Part shown: in pieces, positions 32,221-41,644 of the stretch
How the letters are laid out: the number at the start of each line of letters is the position of its first letter
Numbering within the stretch: position 1 is the stretch's first letter
Assembly: GCF_041361465.1 (NCBI RefSeq)
Contig: NZ_JBGKAC010000001.1
Location: forward strand, 2,914,001 to 2,978,000
Direction: 5' to 3'
DNA: 64,000 nucleotides
From: Halobaculum sp. MBLA0143
GTDB lineage: Archaea > Halobacteriota > Halobacteria > Halobacteriales > Haloferacaceae
The notes under the pieces: generated by a model
What the model saw: the letters and a program-made list of their open reading frames with translations, nothing else
Told to the model about the DNA's origin: nothing
The model's database searches: none
Program-made: the position numbers and the translations under genes

Positions 32221-32706
32221 GTGGACGAACGAGACGTTCAGATCCTGAAGGCGATTGCAGACCTGGAGACCGGCAGCATCGAGCGCGTGAGCGAGGCGAC
32301 GGACATTCCGGTGTCGACGATCCACTACCGGCTGAACAACCTCCGGGACGCGGGGGTGATCCGCAACGACCTGTACGACCTGGACCTGGACGAACTGGGG
32401 CTGGGCGTGACGGTCGTGTTGGAGGTGTTGACGAGCTACGACCACGGCCACGAGGCGATGGGCGAGGAGATCGCGGAGATCGAGGGGGTGACACAGGTGT
32501 TCTTCACGATGGGGGAGACGGACTTCGTCGTGATCGCTCGACTCCCGGACAGCGACGACGTGGAGCGACTGATCTCCGACTTCGAGGCGCTGGACCACGT
32601 CGACCGAACCAACTCCACGTTCGCCGTCGCCCGCGAACTGGACACGACACGGCCGCTCCAGCAGTACGACGAGGGGTCGCTCGTCGAGGCGCTGACCGAG
32701 GAGTGA
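32221..32706 (+). CDS. Lrp/AsnC family transcriptional regulator
   Basis: A 161-residue regulator. The N-terminal helix-turn-helix is DVQILKAIADLETGSIERVSEATDIPVSTIHYRLNNLRDAGVIRN. The C-terminal RAM-like ligand domain includes VTVVLEVLTSYDH and EIEGVTQVFFTMGETDFVVIARL. The frame is open for 18 codons upstream, but the GTG at 32221 gives the standard start, and ACTACAAGG lies about 30 bases before it. It is divergent from the EamA exporter and probably controls it through the ATTCGAAT pair. Confidence 0.88.
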   Translation: MDERDVQILKAIADLETGSIERVSEATDIPVSTIHYRLNNLRDAGVIRNDLYDLDLDELGLGVTVVLEVLTSYDHGHEAMGEEIAEIEGVTQVFFTMGETDFVVIARLPDSDDVERLISDFEALDHVDRTNSTFAVARELDTTRPLQQYDEGSLVEALTEE

Positions 32707-32711
32707 CCCGT

Positions 32712-32936
32712 TCAGCTCTCGCCCGGCGAGGACGGCGGGAGGCCGTACCGTCGAACGTACGTCACGAACCCGACGAGTCCGACCACGAGACAGACCGCGC
32801 CGACGGCTTCGACCGCGCCGCTCCCGTACGTGGTCGGGTTGTAGTTCGTCAGGTAGATACCGGCGAACTGCAGAACCGCCGACAGTGTCCCCCAGACCCG
32901 CTCCACACGCCGACGCCCGATCCGAGTGGAAGCCAC
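32712..32936 (-). CDS. Small two-helix membrane protein
   Basis: A 74-residue protein with a basic N-terminus (STRIGRRRVERVW) and two hydrophobic helices (about 15-30 and 42-60, AVEAVGAVCLVVGLVGFVTYV). No family is recognised. It starts with GTG and converges with the Lrp-type gene, ending five bases from it. Confidence 0.55.
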   Translation of the reverse strand: MASTRIGRRRVERVWGTLSAVLQFAGIYLTNYNPTTYGSGAVEAVGAVCLVVGLVGFVTYVRRYGLPPSSPGES

Positions 32937-33078
32937 GTGTCACCGTGGACAGCCGGCTCACTTCGATCCTTCGACCGGTCTCGGAACGCTCGACTCGCCG
33001 GCGCTCCCGTGGGTGGGGTCACTCTCGTGGAGCCTCACGAGCGACACCCTTTCGTCGCCGCCACCCCGTGGCTCGCAG

Positions 33079-34938
33079 GTGGAGCCGTCACGCATCCCCT
33101 CGGAGTTCCCCGCCCCCTCTCACCGCGGCAACCAAGAGCACGCGCTGCGGGAGATCCGCGACGCCTTCGCGGCCGGCAACGAAGTGGTGCTCGTGCGCGC
33201 GCCGACCGGCAGCGGGAAGTCGTTGCTCGCCCGCGCCGTCGCCGGTGCGGCCCGCACGACCGCCGACGCCGAGCCGGCACAGGCCACGGGGGCGTACTAC
33301 ACCACGCCACAGGTGTCTCAGTTGGAGGACGTGGCCGACGACGACCTCCTGTCCGACCTCCAGGTGATCCGCGGGAAGTCCAACTACACCTGTATCCTAC
33401 CGGGCGAGGAGACGACGCCCGTCGACCGAGCGCCGTGTGCCCGCGAACGGGGGTACGACTGCTCCGTCCGACACCGGTGTCCGTACTACTCGGCGCGGGC
33501 GATCGCGTCGGAGCGACCCATCGCGGCGACGACGTTGGCGTACTTCATGCGGACCGCCGGCTCCGAACTGTTCCGGCAACGGGACGTCGTCGTGATCGAC
33601 GAGGCCCACGGGCTCGCGGAGTGGGCGGAGATGTACGCCACGATCGACCTGTCGTCGCGGACGGTGCCCGTCTGGGACGAGGTGAACGTGCCGAACGTCC
33701 GGGACGCCGACGACAGCCTGGAGCGGACCGTCCGGTTCGCCGAGTCGCTCGCGGGCGCCTGTGACCGCGCACTGGAGGATCTGCGGGGTCGCCAGGAGCT
33801 GTCGCCGGCGGAGGCGACCCGCCGCGACCGGCTGGCCGAGCGGAAGTCCGAACTCGCGTGGCTCGTCCGGGACGCCCGCGACCCGGAGTCGCCGACGACG
33901 TGGGTGGTCGACCAACCGGACGGTGCCGGCGGCGATATCTCCGTCGTCCCGTTGGACCCGGCGCGGTACCTCCGACACACCGTCTGGGACCGCGGCAACC
34001 GGTTCGCGCTCCTGTCGGCGACGATCCTCGACAAGGAGTCGTTCTGTCGCGGCGTCGGCCTCGACCCGTCGACGGTCGCGTTAGTCGAGGTGGGCCACAC
34101 GTTCCCGGTCGAGAGCCGACCGTTGTTCGACACGACCTGCGGGAAGATGACGTACGACCACCGGACGGAGACGGCCCCGAAGGTCGCCCGGCTGTGTGTC
34201 AGACTGATGGCCCACCACCCGGGCGAGAAGGGGCTGATCCACGCCCACTCGTACGACATCGCCCGCCGACTGGCCGACCGGTTCGCCGACTTCGGTGTCG
34301 GCCCGCGGGTCCGCACCCACGGCCGCCAGGACCGAGACGAACAGCTCCGGCGGTGGCTGGCGACGGACGATCCGGAGGTGTTCGTCTCCGTGAAGATGGA
34401 GGAGGCGCTCGACCTGGCAGGCGACCGCTGTCGCTGGCAGGTGCTGTGTAAGGCGCCGTACGCCAACACGAACGACTCTCGGGTCGCCCGTCGGCTGGCA
34501 GACGACCAGTGGGGCTGGTACTACCGCACCGCACTCCAGACCGTGATCCAGGCGTGTGGCCGGGTCGTCCGGTCGCCCGACGACTACGGCGCGACGTACC
34601 TCGCCGACAGTTCGCTGCTGGAACTGTTCGACCGTGCCGCGAGCGACGTGCCGCCGTGGTTCCAGGACCAGATCGACCGGATCTCGACGCCGTCGCCCCC
34701 GGAGTTCGACCCCGAGGCCGCGATGGCCGACCACCCCGCGCCGCCGACGCCCGGGCGCGAGCCTCGCGGCGGGGTGGGCGACGACGGCCGGCAGACCGAC
34801 GACACGACCGACGGGCGTGGAGGTCGCGGAGACGGGAGCGGTGACGGTGGTCGGGCCGGTGGCGACGGCGGGAGTGACGACACTGACGGCTCCGGTAGCG
34901 ACGTGGACGACCACCCGCTGTCGGACGTGTGGGGGTAG
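33079..34938 (+). CDS. Superfamily 2 DNA helicase with Fe-S domain (XPD/DinG-like)
   Basis: ATP-dependent 5'-3' DNA helicase of about 619 residues. HRGNQEHALREI is the Q-motif-like entry, APTGSGKS is Walker A, and VIDEAHGLAEWAEMY is the DEAH box. The iron-sulfur region has four Cys, spaced NYTCILPGEE, RAPCARERGYDC and RHRCPYYSA. Motifs in the second RecA domain include LLSATIL, FVSVKMEEALDLAGDRCRW and VIQACGRVVRSPDDYG. The last 85 residues are a low-complexity Gly/Asp tail. The open frame begins at 32926; the GTG at 33079 gives a conserved start but is not certain. Confidence 0.88.
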   Translation: MEPSRIPSEFPAPSHRGNQEHALREIRDAFAAGNEVVLVRAPTGSGKSLLARAVAGAARTTADAEPAQATGAYYTTPQVSQLEDVADDDLLSDLQVIRGKSNYTCILPGEETTPVDRAPCARERGYDCSVRHRCPYYSARAIASERPIAATTLAYFMRTAGSELFRQRDVVVIDEAHGLAEWAEMYATIDLSSRTVPVWDEVNVPNVRDADDSLERTVRFAESLAGACDRALEDLRGRQELSPAEATRRDRLAERKSELAWLVRDARDPESPTTWVVDQPDGAGGDISVVPLDPARYLRHTVWDRGNRFALLSATILDKESFCRGVGLDPSTVALVEVGHTFPVESRPLFDTTCGKMTYDHRTETAPKVARLCVRLMAHHPGEKGLIHAHSYDIARRLADRFADFGVGPRVRTHGRQDRDEQLRRWLATDDPEVFVSVKMEEALDLAGDRCRWQVLCKAPYANTNDSRVARRLADDQWGWYYRTALQTVIQACGRVVRSPDDYGATYLADSSLLELFDRAASDVPPWFQDQIDRISTPSPPEFDPEAAMADHPAPPTPGREPRGGVGDDGRQTDDTTDGRGGRGDGSGDGGRAGGDGGSDDTDGSGSDVDDHPLSDVWG

Positions 34939-35148
34939 CTACTCGTCGTCTGCGTCGGCGACTACGAACTGTGAGAACTCGGGGGTCTCGAGGTCACTCA
35001 CATCCTGGGTCCCCTGTGTCGGCTCCGTCTCTGTGGGCTCGGTCAGTTCCGACAGCAGTTCGTCCCGTTGCTCGTCGGACAGTCGCGGGACTGTCGGCCG
35101 TCCGAACGATCCATCCGTGCGTTCGTCCCGAAATCTGTCCAGACTCAT
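34939..35148 (-). CDS. Small acidic protein, partner of the proteasome-like gene
   Basis: A 69-residue protein, about one third Asp/Glu, mostly disordered with one likely helix (LSDEQRDELLSELTEP). Its ATG shares a base with the stop of the upstream proteasome-like gene (TAATG), so the two are translationally coupled. No family is recognised. It could be an assembly factor or regulator of that hydrolase, or an unrelated passenger. It converges with the helicase gene. Confidence 0.55.
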   Translation of the reverse strand: MSLDRFRDERTDGSFGRPTVPRLSDEQRDELLSELTEPTETEPTQGTQDVSDLETPEFSQFVVADADDE

Positions 35149-35992
35149 TACTCACCCCAGTCTACGGGGTCATCGTTTAGAATCTTTTCCCTCACGCTCT
35201 CCTGCTCGTCTGCGATCCGTTGCTGTCTGTCCATCAGCTGCTCGATGGTTCCGCTATCAACCTCTCTCGCACCGTCGGACGAGACAACCATTGCGTCAAG
35301 CTCTCCGCCAACGCCACTGGCTTTCGACGCTTGGTGATGGGCAGCGGCAATCGTAGCAAACGTATCTGAAATCGAATTGTCCTTTGCGTAGTCCCCCTTT
35401 ATAAACTCGGACTCTGCAGGCTGTGATCCACTTCCAATCGTTGCGTAGCCGAGGTCGTTCTGCGGATTGTGATCCCCACTACTAATCTGATACACACCCG
35501 CTCCGTCGGGACCTACGCCACCGATGAGAAAATTAAGATTGCGGTTTATCTCACGACGAACTTGTTCTGACTCTGCAAGAATATCCTCGAAGAAACTGTC
35601 TTTAAACTGATGCTGTCGGCTGAGATCTTCGAGCGAGAGCCCGTACGGTTTGGGGGCGTGCGTCTCGATCTTCTTCTGTACGAGCCGTCTGTACTCCTTC
35701 GCTGCTATTTGTGCAGCAGTCTGCACCCACGGTTCTCTTTCCTTATCATTCAAAAAGTATATCAGAGAATCGTCCACTTCGTTCAAGTACTGCTCTCCCA
35801 GCTCGACACTCCCGGCTATCACGCCGACAAGATGTGTCTCATCGAGAAAATCTCCAACCTCGTTCAGCTTCGTCTCCGGATGCTCGTGTTCGATTGCCGA
35901 CTGCTGTCGCGTCGTGATCATACGGTCAGACGAGACAACACCTTCGGGTCGTCCGTCCCGTGTGCGGAGATTGCTGCGATACCGACTGTCAC
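35148..35992 (-). pseudogene. Proteasome-type Ntn-hydrolase, frame broken by one base
   Basis: Two frames join into one 20S-proteasome-beta-like protein. From the GTG at 35992 the first frame reads MTVGIAAISAHGTDDP. From the neighbouring frame follows EGVVSSDRMITTRQQSA and on to the stop at 35148. Homology cues are TVGI then GVV.SDR, K in HPETKL, VGVIAGS, and YATIGSGSQPAESEFI. After Met removal, Thr would be residue 1, with Asp22 and Lys41 near the expected triad positions. The switch maps to a GGG run at 35946-35948 (CCC on the coding strand); one extra C would restore the frame. An ATG at 35921 alone gives a 257-residue product lacking the first strands. AT-rich composition suggests transfer. 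Confidence 0.7.
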
Positions 35993-36015
35993 ACCAGTCT
36001 GCTAGCTCCCTCCAG

Positions 36016-36025
36016 AAATATAAAA
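36016..36025 (-). promoter_or_regulatory. TATA box of the proteasome-like gene
   Basis: AAATATAAAA on the plus strand (TTTTATATTT on the coding strand) lies 24-33 bases upstream of the GTG at 35992. This spacing is ideal for a leaderless transcript and supports 35992, not 35921, as the true start. Confidence 0.65.
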
Positions 36026-36059
36026 TCTGTTCGAGCTATCGAGTACGTCCGCCGATAAC

Positions 36060-37214
36060 TCATCCATTATCGACGATCAGTTCTGGCACCAGAAACACCT
36101 CGCCGTCGAACTTCACGGCCGGCACTGTCTCCCCCTCGGTCGCGCCGTCCGCGTCGAAGAAGTCGGGGTTGGGGACGCTGACGGCTTCGAACGTCTCCGG
36201 ATCGAGCACCTGGACGGCGTTCTCGTCCTCGACGGCCACGAGTGTCACGGGGTCGCCGTCGTCGACGTGGCCCAGCTGCTCGGCGTCGCTCAGGTCCGCG
36301 TCCGTCTGGAACTGTCGGCCGCTCCGGAGCCGGACGCCGGTGATCGCTCCGCCGACGGTCTCCACCACCACGGGCCCCGACCCCTCGACGGCCGTCAGCC
36401 CGGCGGGCTCGGGGTCGATCACGTCGCCCGGGCGGAACCGTGGCAGTCGGACGGAGTAGGTGACGCGGTACACCTCGTTGCCGTCGCTGTCTTCGGTGAC
36501 GAGTGTCGCCGACTCCGAGACGCTCCCGCCCAGTTCGCGGACGATCCGGTCCGCGACGCGGCCGCCGAGCTTCGTCGTGGACAGCTTCACGTTCGGGCCG
36601 TCGTCCGTCCGGTCGACCTCCGTCAGGAACGCCTCCCGGTCGCCGGCGTCCTCTCGCTCGGCGACCACCTCGCGGACGATCTCGACGGCGCGGTCGCGTT
36701 CGTCGCTCGACGGCCGACGGTCCACCGCCCGCACCTGGACGGTCGCGGCGTACGAACCGCCCGCGATCCGGCCACACCGCTCGCACGTCTGCCGGGCGAT
36801 CTTCACCGGGACCGTCGTCTCCGCCTCGACGGCCGACTCGCGGACGATCCCCGTGAACTGACAGTGCATCCGGATCGTCGTCTCGTCGACCTGCTCCGGC
36901 TCGACACCCCAGGTCACCTCTCGGGCGTCTAAGTGGACCCCAAGCGACTGTGTCACCTCCTCTACGGCCACGTCCGTGTAGTCACGGGCGCCAACGTCCA
37001 CCCAACGGTTGCCCCGGTGGACGGCGCCACACCGGGCACACACCCGGACCTGGACCCGGTCGGGGGCGTCGACGAGGTCGAACGTCTCGAAGTAACAGTC
37101 GTCACACAGCAACCGGTCCCGGTCGCGCGGCGCCCCGGGCAACGGCTCCTCCCGCGGCGGGACGGCGTCGCCACACTCCGGGCAGAACTCCCGGCGTTCC
37201 CGCGTCTCGCTCAT
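36060..37214 (-). CDS. NMD3 family protein (60S export / large-subunit maturation factor homolog)
   Basis: A 384-residue protein. The N-terminal part holds Cys pairs for zinc knuckles (FCPECGD, LLCDDCYF, VRVCARCGAVHRG, then ARQTCERCGRIAGGSYAATVQVRA), which is the NMD3 layout. The middle is a KH-like/eIF5A-like region and the last 90 residues are a beta-rich domain. In archaea NMD3 binds the large ribosomal subunit and is thought to take part in its maturation. The gene borders the AT-rich proteasome-like module at its 3' end. Confidence 0.9.
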   Translation of the reverse strand: MSETRERREFCPECGDAVPPREEPLPGAPRDRDRLLCDDCYFETFDLVDAPDRVQVRVCARCGAVHRGNRWVDVGARDYTDVAVEEVTQSLGVHLDAREVTWGVEPEQVDETTIRMHCQFTGIVRESAVEAETTVPVKIARQTCERCGRIAGGSYAATVQVRAVDRRPSSDERDRAVEIVREVVAEREDAGDREAFLTEVDRTDDGPNVKLSTTKLGGRVADRIVRELGGSVSESATLVTEDSDGNEVYRVTYSVRLPRFRPGDVIDPEPAGLTAVEGSGPVVVETVGGAITGVRLRSGRQFQTDADLSDAEQLGHVDDGDPVTLVAVEDENAVQVLDPETFEAVSVPNPDFFDADGATEGETVPAVKFDGEVFLVPELIVDNG

Positions 37215-37322
37215 AGCCGTCGTTGTTCGTCTGAAGGTATAAGAGGACTGAGTCAGGGAACCTGCACCACTACGTCCAATTGTAGTCTAGAAACACACCG
37301 TGTACGATAAAGTCCGACGGCC

Positions 37323-38753
37323 TCAGTTCCCGGTCCACCGCAACAACGCCAGCGTCCCCTCGAAGAGGACGACCATCGTCGCGGCGACGATGATCGGCGA
37401 CATCCCGGTGGGGTCCGGGGAGAGGACGAACGAGATTCCGAGGAACGACCCCCAGAACAGGAGCCGGCGCTGCTCCAGCCACACCCGGCTGACGACACCC
37501 ATCATTGTCGCCAACTGGATGAACAGGGGGATCTGGAACACGACGGCCATGTACCCCATCAGCAGGAGGATGAGGTTGAACGTCTCCCGGAGGCCGAACG
37601 CCAACTGCGCGCTCGCCTCCGTGTAGCCGATGAAGTACTGGAAGATCGCCGGCAGCACGACGAAGTGAGCGAACGCGATCCCGACCAACGCGAGCACGAG
37701 ACTCGTCGGCACTGCCGCGAGGTAGTAGCGCCGCTCGTTGGGGTACAGCCCCGGCCGCATGAACCGGTACGTCTGGTAGACGAACACCGGCAGTGCGGCG
37801 ACGACCCCCGCCAGTCCAGCCACCTTCAGCTTCGTCAAGAGGAGCTCCAACGGGCCGTACACGTACGGTCGGTAGTTGTCGAACCCGACGTGTGAGTCCC
37901 AGAGGAAGGTGATGATCGACTCCGCGTTCGGCACCGCCTCGGTGACGTTGCCGGCGACGAGCACGCCGAGCGTCACCGCGCCGCCGACGGCGAACACCGC
38001 GCCCAGCCGGCGCATCATCTCCTCGATGTGCTCCGTGAGCGGCATCTCCTCGTCGGACTCCGGTCCCTCGCCGAACAGTCCGTCGTCGTCTGTGTCGTCG
38101 ACGACACCGGCCCCGCCGGCGGTCCCCGTGCCGCCGCCGCCGGCGGTTCCCGTCCCGGCGCCGACCGGCTCGGCCCCCGGCGTGGCGTCGCCGCTCACCT
38201 TCCGCGGCCCCCTGTCGACGAGGGCGTCCTCTGCCAGCGGAGCCTCCGGCGTCGCGTCTGGGTCCCGGTCCTCACCGGGTTCGCCGTGACGCTCGACGTC
38301 GTCGTCCGTCGGCGACGACTCCGACGGTTCGTCGCGCTGGTCGTCCACACCGTCCGGGAGCCGGTCGTCGGCGACCCCGTCGACATCACGGTCCGGGGTG
38401 GCCGGTGGGTCGTCGTCGCGTCTGGGGCGGTCGTACCCACCCCGGTCGCCGACGGTCTGAGCGTCGTCGACGGGAGTGTCTGCCGAGGCGCCGGAGGCGT
38501 CACCGTCGGTACCGTCGTCGTCACTCGGGCCGTCGGAATCTCCGGTGGTGTCCGGCTCGGAGCGCTCCTCGCCGTCGACCCGTTGGAAGTCCGCCCGGCC
38601 GCTCCCGTTCGTGCGTTCGTCGTCCGACACCCGTGAGAAGCCGCCGTCGTGGGACTCGGTGGTGTCCGCGTCCGGAGCCGACCCGCCGTCGTCGGATTCG
38701 GGGCCGGCTGTGTCCGCCGGCCGCTCGTCGTCCCCGTCCGAGCCGTCGGTCAT
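37323..38753 (-). CDS. tatC: Sec-independent translocase TatC (TatCo type)
   Basis: Twin-arginine translocase core component of 476 residues. The first 230 are acidic and disordered (repeated Asp/Ser/Glu, a Gly-rich stretch near 205). The TatC domain follows: PLTEHIEEMMRRLGAVFAVGG with the conserved N-terminal Glu helix, then six helices, with LYPNERRYYLAAVPTS and FGLRETFNLILLLMGYMAVVFQIPLF as landmarks, ending RWTGN. Haloarchaea export most proteins by Tat, so this is essential machinery. A CCTATAATG box lies 29 bases before the ATG. It diverges from the double TatC gene. Confidence 0.93.
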   Translation of the reverse strand: MTDGSDGDDERPADTAGPESDDGGSAPDADTTESHDGGFSRVSDDERTNGSGRADFQRVDGEERSEPDTTGDSDGPSDDDGTDGDASGASADTPVDDAQTVGDRGGYDRPRRDDDPPATPDRDVDGVADDRLPDGVDDQRDEPSESSPTDDDVERHGEPGEDRDPDATPEAPLAEDALVDRGPRKVSGDATPGAEPVGAGTGTAGGGGTGTAGGAGVVDDTDDDGLFGEGPESDEEMPLTEHIEEMMRRLGAVFAVGGAVTLGVLVAGNVTEAVPNAESIITFLWDSHVGFDNYRPYVYGPLELLLTKLKVAGLAGVVAALPVFVYQTYRFMRPGLYPNERRYYLAAVPTSLVLALVGIAFAHFVVLPAIFQYFIGYTEASAQLAFGLRETFNLILLLMGYMAVVFQIPLFIQLATMMGVVSRVWLEQRRLLFWGSFLGISFVLSPDPTGMSPIIVAATMVVLFEGTLALLRWTGN

Positions 38754-38869
38754 ACTGTGGCCTACACCCCCGGTGCATTATAGGCCTTTTCCGATCTACT
38801 CGCGGCGAAACGACCGTCGTGACCTCTCGGAGCAGAAGGTTGATAACGACCACTCGGCTCCCTTCCCGT

Positions 38870-41635
38870 ATGTCCAGTGCCCTCGACGAGGACACTCAGG
38901 AGACTCTCGCCCAGGGCAGAGAGACCCTCGGCGCGATGCTCCGGTCCGCACAGAAGGACCTCCAGAAGGTGTTCATCGTCTTCGTCGTCGGGTTCATGGG
39001 AACGTTCTACGCCCTCCGTCTGTACGTCTGGGAGTTCCTGAAGAACGTCACCAGGGCTCGTCTCGATGCCCAGACTGCCGGCGAGGTGGAGATCATCGCC
39101 CAGACCCCGTTCGACGTGATCCTGTTGCAGGCGAAGATCGGCCTCGTGATCGGAATCGTCGTCGCCATCCCACCGTTGCTCTACTTCTCGCGTGACGCGC
39201 TCCGGGTGCGCGGGATGTGGCCCGACGCCCCGGTCGCCCGGTGGAAGCTCGCGGGCATCGGACTGCTCGCGGCCGGGTTGTTCGTCGCTGGCGTCCTGTA
39301 CGGCTACTCCGTCTTCTTCCCGTTCATGTTCGCGTTCCTGGCGAACAACGCGCTGTCGGCCGGCATCCAGCCGACCTACTCCATCGTGAAGTGGGCGCAG
39401 TTCATCGCGTTGCTCACCTTCTCGTTCGGCTTCGCCGCCCAGATGCCGTTGCTCGTCACGGCGCTGTCGTACGCCGAGATCGTCCCCTACGAGACGTTCC
39501 GGAACAAGTGGCGTCACGCGGTCGCACTCATCTTCGTGTTCGGGGCGTTCTTCTCCCCACCGGACCCGTTCACCCAGATCATGTGGGCGATCCCGTTGAT
39601 CCTGCTGTACGGCGCCTCGTTGTTCCTCGCTCGGGTCGTCGTCACCGCTCGCCGGGGAGGCGAGACGGTCGACGTGGCCGCGACGATCCGCGCCGGGTGG
39701 AACCGAGTCGCCGCCGTCGCAGTCGTCGGCGGCGGCGCGACGTACCTCTTCTTCACCCGCGGGCCGGCCGCCAGCGTGAACGCGCTGCTGGCGGACACGA
39801 GCGTCACGAGCGCTCAGATTCCCGTTCTGTCTGGCCCGGCGCTCCTGGCGGCGACGGCCGCCGTCGCCGTCGCCGCCGGCGTGATCGCGCTCGCGGCGGT
39901 CGTCTACACCGAACTGGAGGCGGCCGTCACGGAGAGCGGCGAGTTCGGTAACCCCGCCGAAATCGCCCTCTCGGAGCTCGACGCCGAGGGTGTCCGGGCG
40001 GCACCGGACGAGGCGTTCGCCGCGCTGTCCGAAGAGGAGGTGCTCGCGCTCGCCGAGGAAGCCATCGCGGCCGACGCGAAGCCGAAGGCCCGCGCGCTGC
40101 TCGACCGTCACGACGAGGTGACTGGCGGTGACGACGCGACCGAGACGAGCGAGACGACCGACGCCACCGGCGGGACGGGCGTCCCCTCGGACCTGTTTGC
40201 CGCCGAGGTGGGGCTCCTCGGCGCCGTCCAACGGGGCGCAGGGTTCGTCGACTGGCGGAGCCGGGTCGGCGCCCTCTGGAACGTCCTGCTGGGCCTCGCC
40301 GTCGCCGTCTTCGGCGTCGGCTACGCGCTCGTCGAACGACCGACACTGTCGGGCGAGGTTCTGGCAGTCGTCGGGCTCTCTCGCCCGGATCTCCCGGCGA
40401 CGCTGGGGCTGTCGCCGACGGCGACGCTCCTGGCGGCCGGCGGCGCTGGGCTCGCCGTCGCCGCCCTGTTCGGCGGCGTGATCGCCGTCTCGGCGGCGTA
40501 CCTCGCCGGCACGGACCCGACGGCGGTGGACGTGCCGGCGCTGTCGACGACGGAACTCCGGCGAGCGCCGCCGGCGACGTTCGCGGCGCTGTCGGAACGC
40601 CGGGTGAACTACCTCGCCGACCGGCTCTCCGAGACGGACCCGGAGCGGGCCCGGGTGTTGCTCGACCGCTACGACGACCTGCAGTCGTCGTCGGCCGACA
40701 CGACCCCCGACGCTCCCGACGCCGGCGCGATCCCCGGCGTCTCCGACGACGCCGGCAGTCGAGTGTCGCGTGCCAGTGGGGCGTTCCTAGACGACTTCAC
40801 CGGCGGTGACGACGGTGAAGACGACATCGGCGGCTACTACGACGACGTCGCGTTCGTACTGGACTCGATGCGGGGCGGACTGTTCCGGATCGTCGCCGTG
40901 TTCGGACTCGTCCTCGCGGGCGTGTTCGCGTGGCTGTACTCCGGCGGGATCGGCGACCTCCGGGAGGACTTCGTCGCCCGACTGCCGGAGTCCGTCGTCG
41001 GCCCGGGGGCGGAGAACTTCGGCGTGATCGTGCTCCACCCCGTGGAGGCGCTGATCTTCGAGGTGAAGTTCTCCACGCTGATCGCCGTCGCCGCGGCGCT
41101 GCCGGTGGCCGCCTACTACGCCTGGCCCGCGCTGCGCGACCGTGGGTTCGTCCGCGGCCGCAAACAGGTGATCTTCGGGTGGGTCGCGGCGTTGCTCGTC
41201 GGGCTCGCCGGCGGCTTCGCCCTGGGCTACACGACCATCGCCCCGTCGATCATCTCCTGGCTCGTCGCCGACACGCTCTCGGCCAACATGGTCGTCAGCT
41301 ACCGGATCAGCGACTTCTTCTGGCTGATCTTCTTCACGACCGCCGGCATCGGCATCCTGGTGGACATTCCGGTGTTGATGCTGTTGCTCAACTCCGTCGG
41401 CGTCTCCTACCAGGCGATGCGCCGGCGCTGGCGCGAGGTGACGATCGGACTGCTCGTCCTCGCGGCGTTGTTCACGCCCGCGGACATCATCACGATGATG
41501 CTCGTCACCGTCCCGCTGATGTTCGCCTACGGGGTCGGCATCCTCGCCCTGTTCTTCGTCACCGCCGGCGGGCGCCGCAACCTCGCGGAGCCCACTGTCG
41601 GCGGCGACGACCTCAAGCTCGGGCTGGACGACTGA
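38870..41635 (+). CDS. tatC: Fused double TatC protein (TatCt type)
   Basis: A 921-residue membrane protein with two TatC domains, the haloarchaeal TatCt form. The first (about 20-260) begins LDEDTQETLAQGRETLGAMLRSAQKDLQKVF. A linker of roughly 390 residues has four extra helices and long acidic segments. The second (about 660-900) has MRGGLFRIVAVFGLVLAGVFAW and RDRGFVRGRKQVIFGWVAALL. At 921 residues it is longer than the roughly 700 I recall for studied relatives, owing to the linker. I take the ATG at 38870, preceded by TTGATAACG at the leaderless distance; an open frame upstream runs antisense to tatCo. Confidence 0.92.
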   Translation: MSSALDEDTQETLAQGRETLGAMLRSAQKDLQKVFIVFVVGFMGTFYALRLYVWEFLKNVTRARLDAQTAGEVEIIAQTPFDVILLQAKIGLVIGIVVAIPPLLYFSRDALRVRGMWPDAPVARWKLAGIGLLAAGLFVAGVLYGYSVFFPFMFAFLANNALSAGIQPTYSIVKWAQFIALLTFSFGFAAQMPLLVTALSYAEIVPYETFRNKWRHAVALIFVFGAFFSPPDPFTQIMWAIPLILLYGASLFLARVVVTARRGGETVDVAATIRAGWNRVAAVAVVGGGATYLFFTRGPAASVNALLADTSVTSAQIPVLSGPALLAATAAVAVAAGVIALAAVVYTELEAAVTESGEFGNPAEIALSELDAEGVRAAPDEAFAALSEEEVLALAEEAIAADAKPKARALLDRHDEVTGGDDATETSETTDATGGTGVPSDLFAAEVGLLGAVQRGAGFVDWRSRVGALWNVLLGLAVAVFGVGYALVERPTLSGEVLAVVGLSRPDLPATLGLSPTATLLAAGGAGLAVAALFGGVIAVSAAYLAGTDPTAVDVPALSTTELRRAPPATFAALSERRVNYLADRLSETDPERARVLLDRYDDLQSSSADTTPDAPDAGAIPGVSDDAGSRVSRASGAFLDDFTGGDDGEDDIGGYYDDVAFVLDSMRGGLFRIVAVFGLVLAGVFAWLYSGGIGDLREDFVARLPESVVGPGAENFGVIVLHPVEALIFEVKFSTLIAVAAALPVAAYYAWPALRDRGFVRGRKQVIFGWVAALLVGLAGGFALGYTTIAPSIISWLVADTLSANMVVSYRISDFFWLIFFTTAGIGILVDIPVLMLLLNSVGVSYQAMRRRWREVTIGLLVLAALFTPADIITMMLVTVPLMFAYGVGILALFFVTAGGRRNLAEPTVGGDDLKLGLDD

Positions 41636-41644
41636 CGGCGTTCG

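Noticed and set aside
35610-36459. Plus-strand frames opposite the proteasome-like and NMD3 genes
   Set aside because: Ser/Arg-rich shadow translations without motifs; the minus-strand genes explain the region.
38405-38869. N-terminal extension of the double TatC gene
   Set aside because: It is Arg-rich, runs antisense to tatCo, and ignores the TATA-like box before the ATG at 38870.
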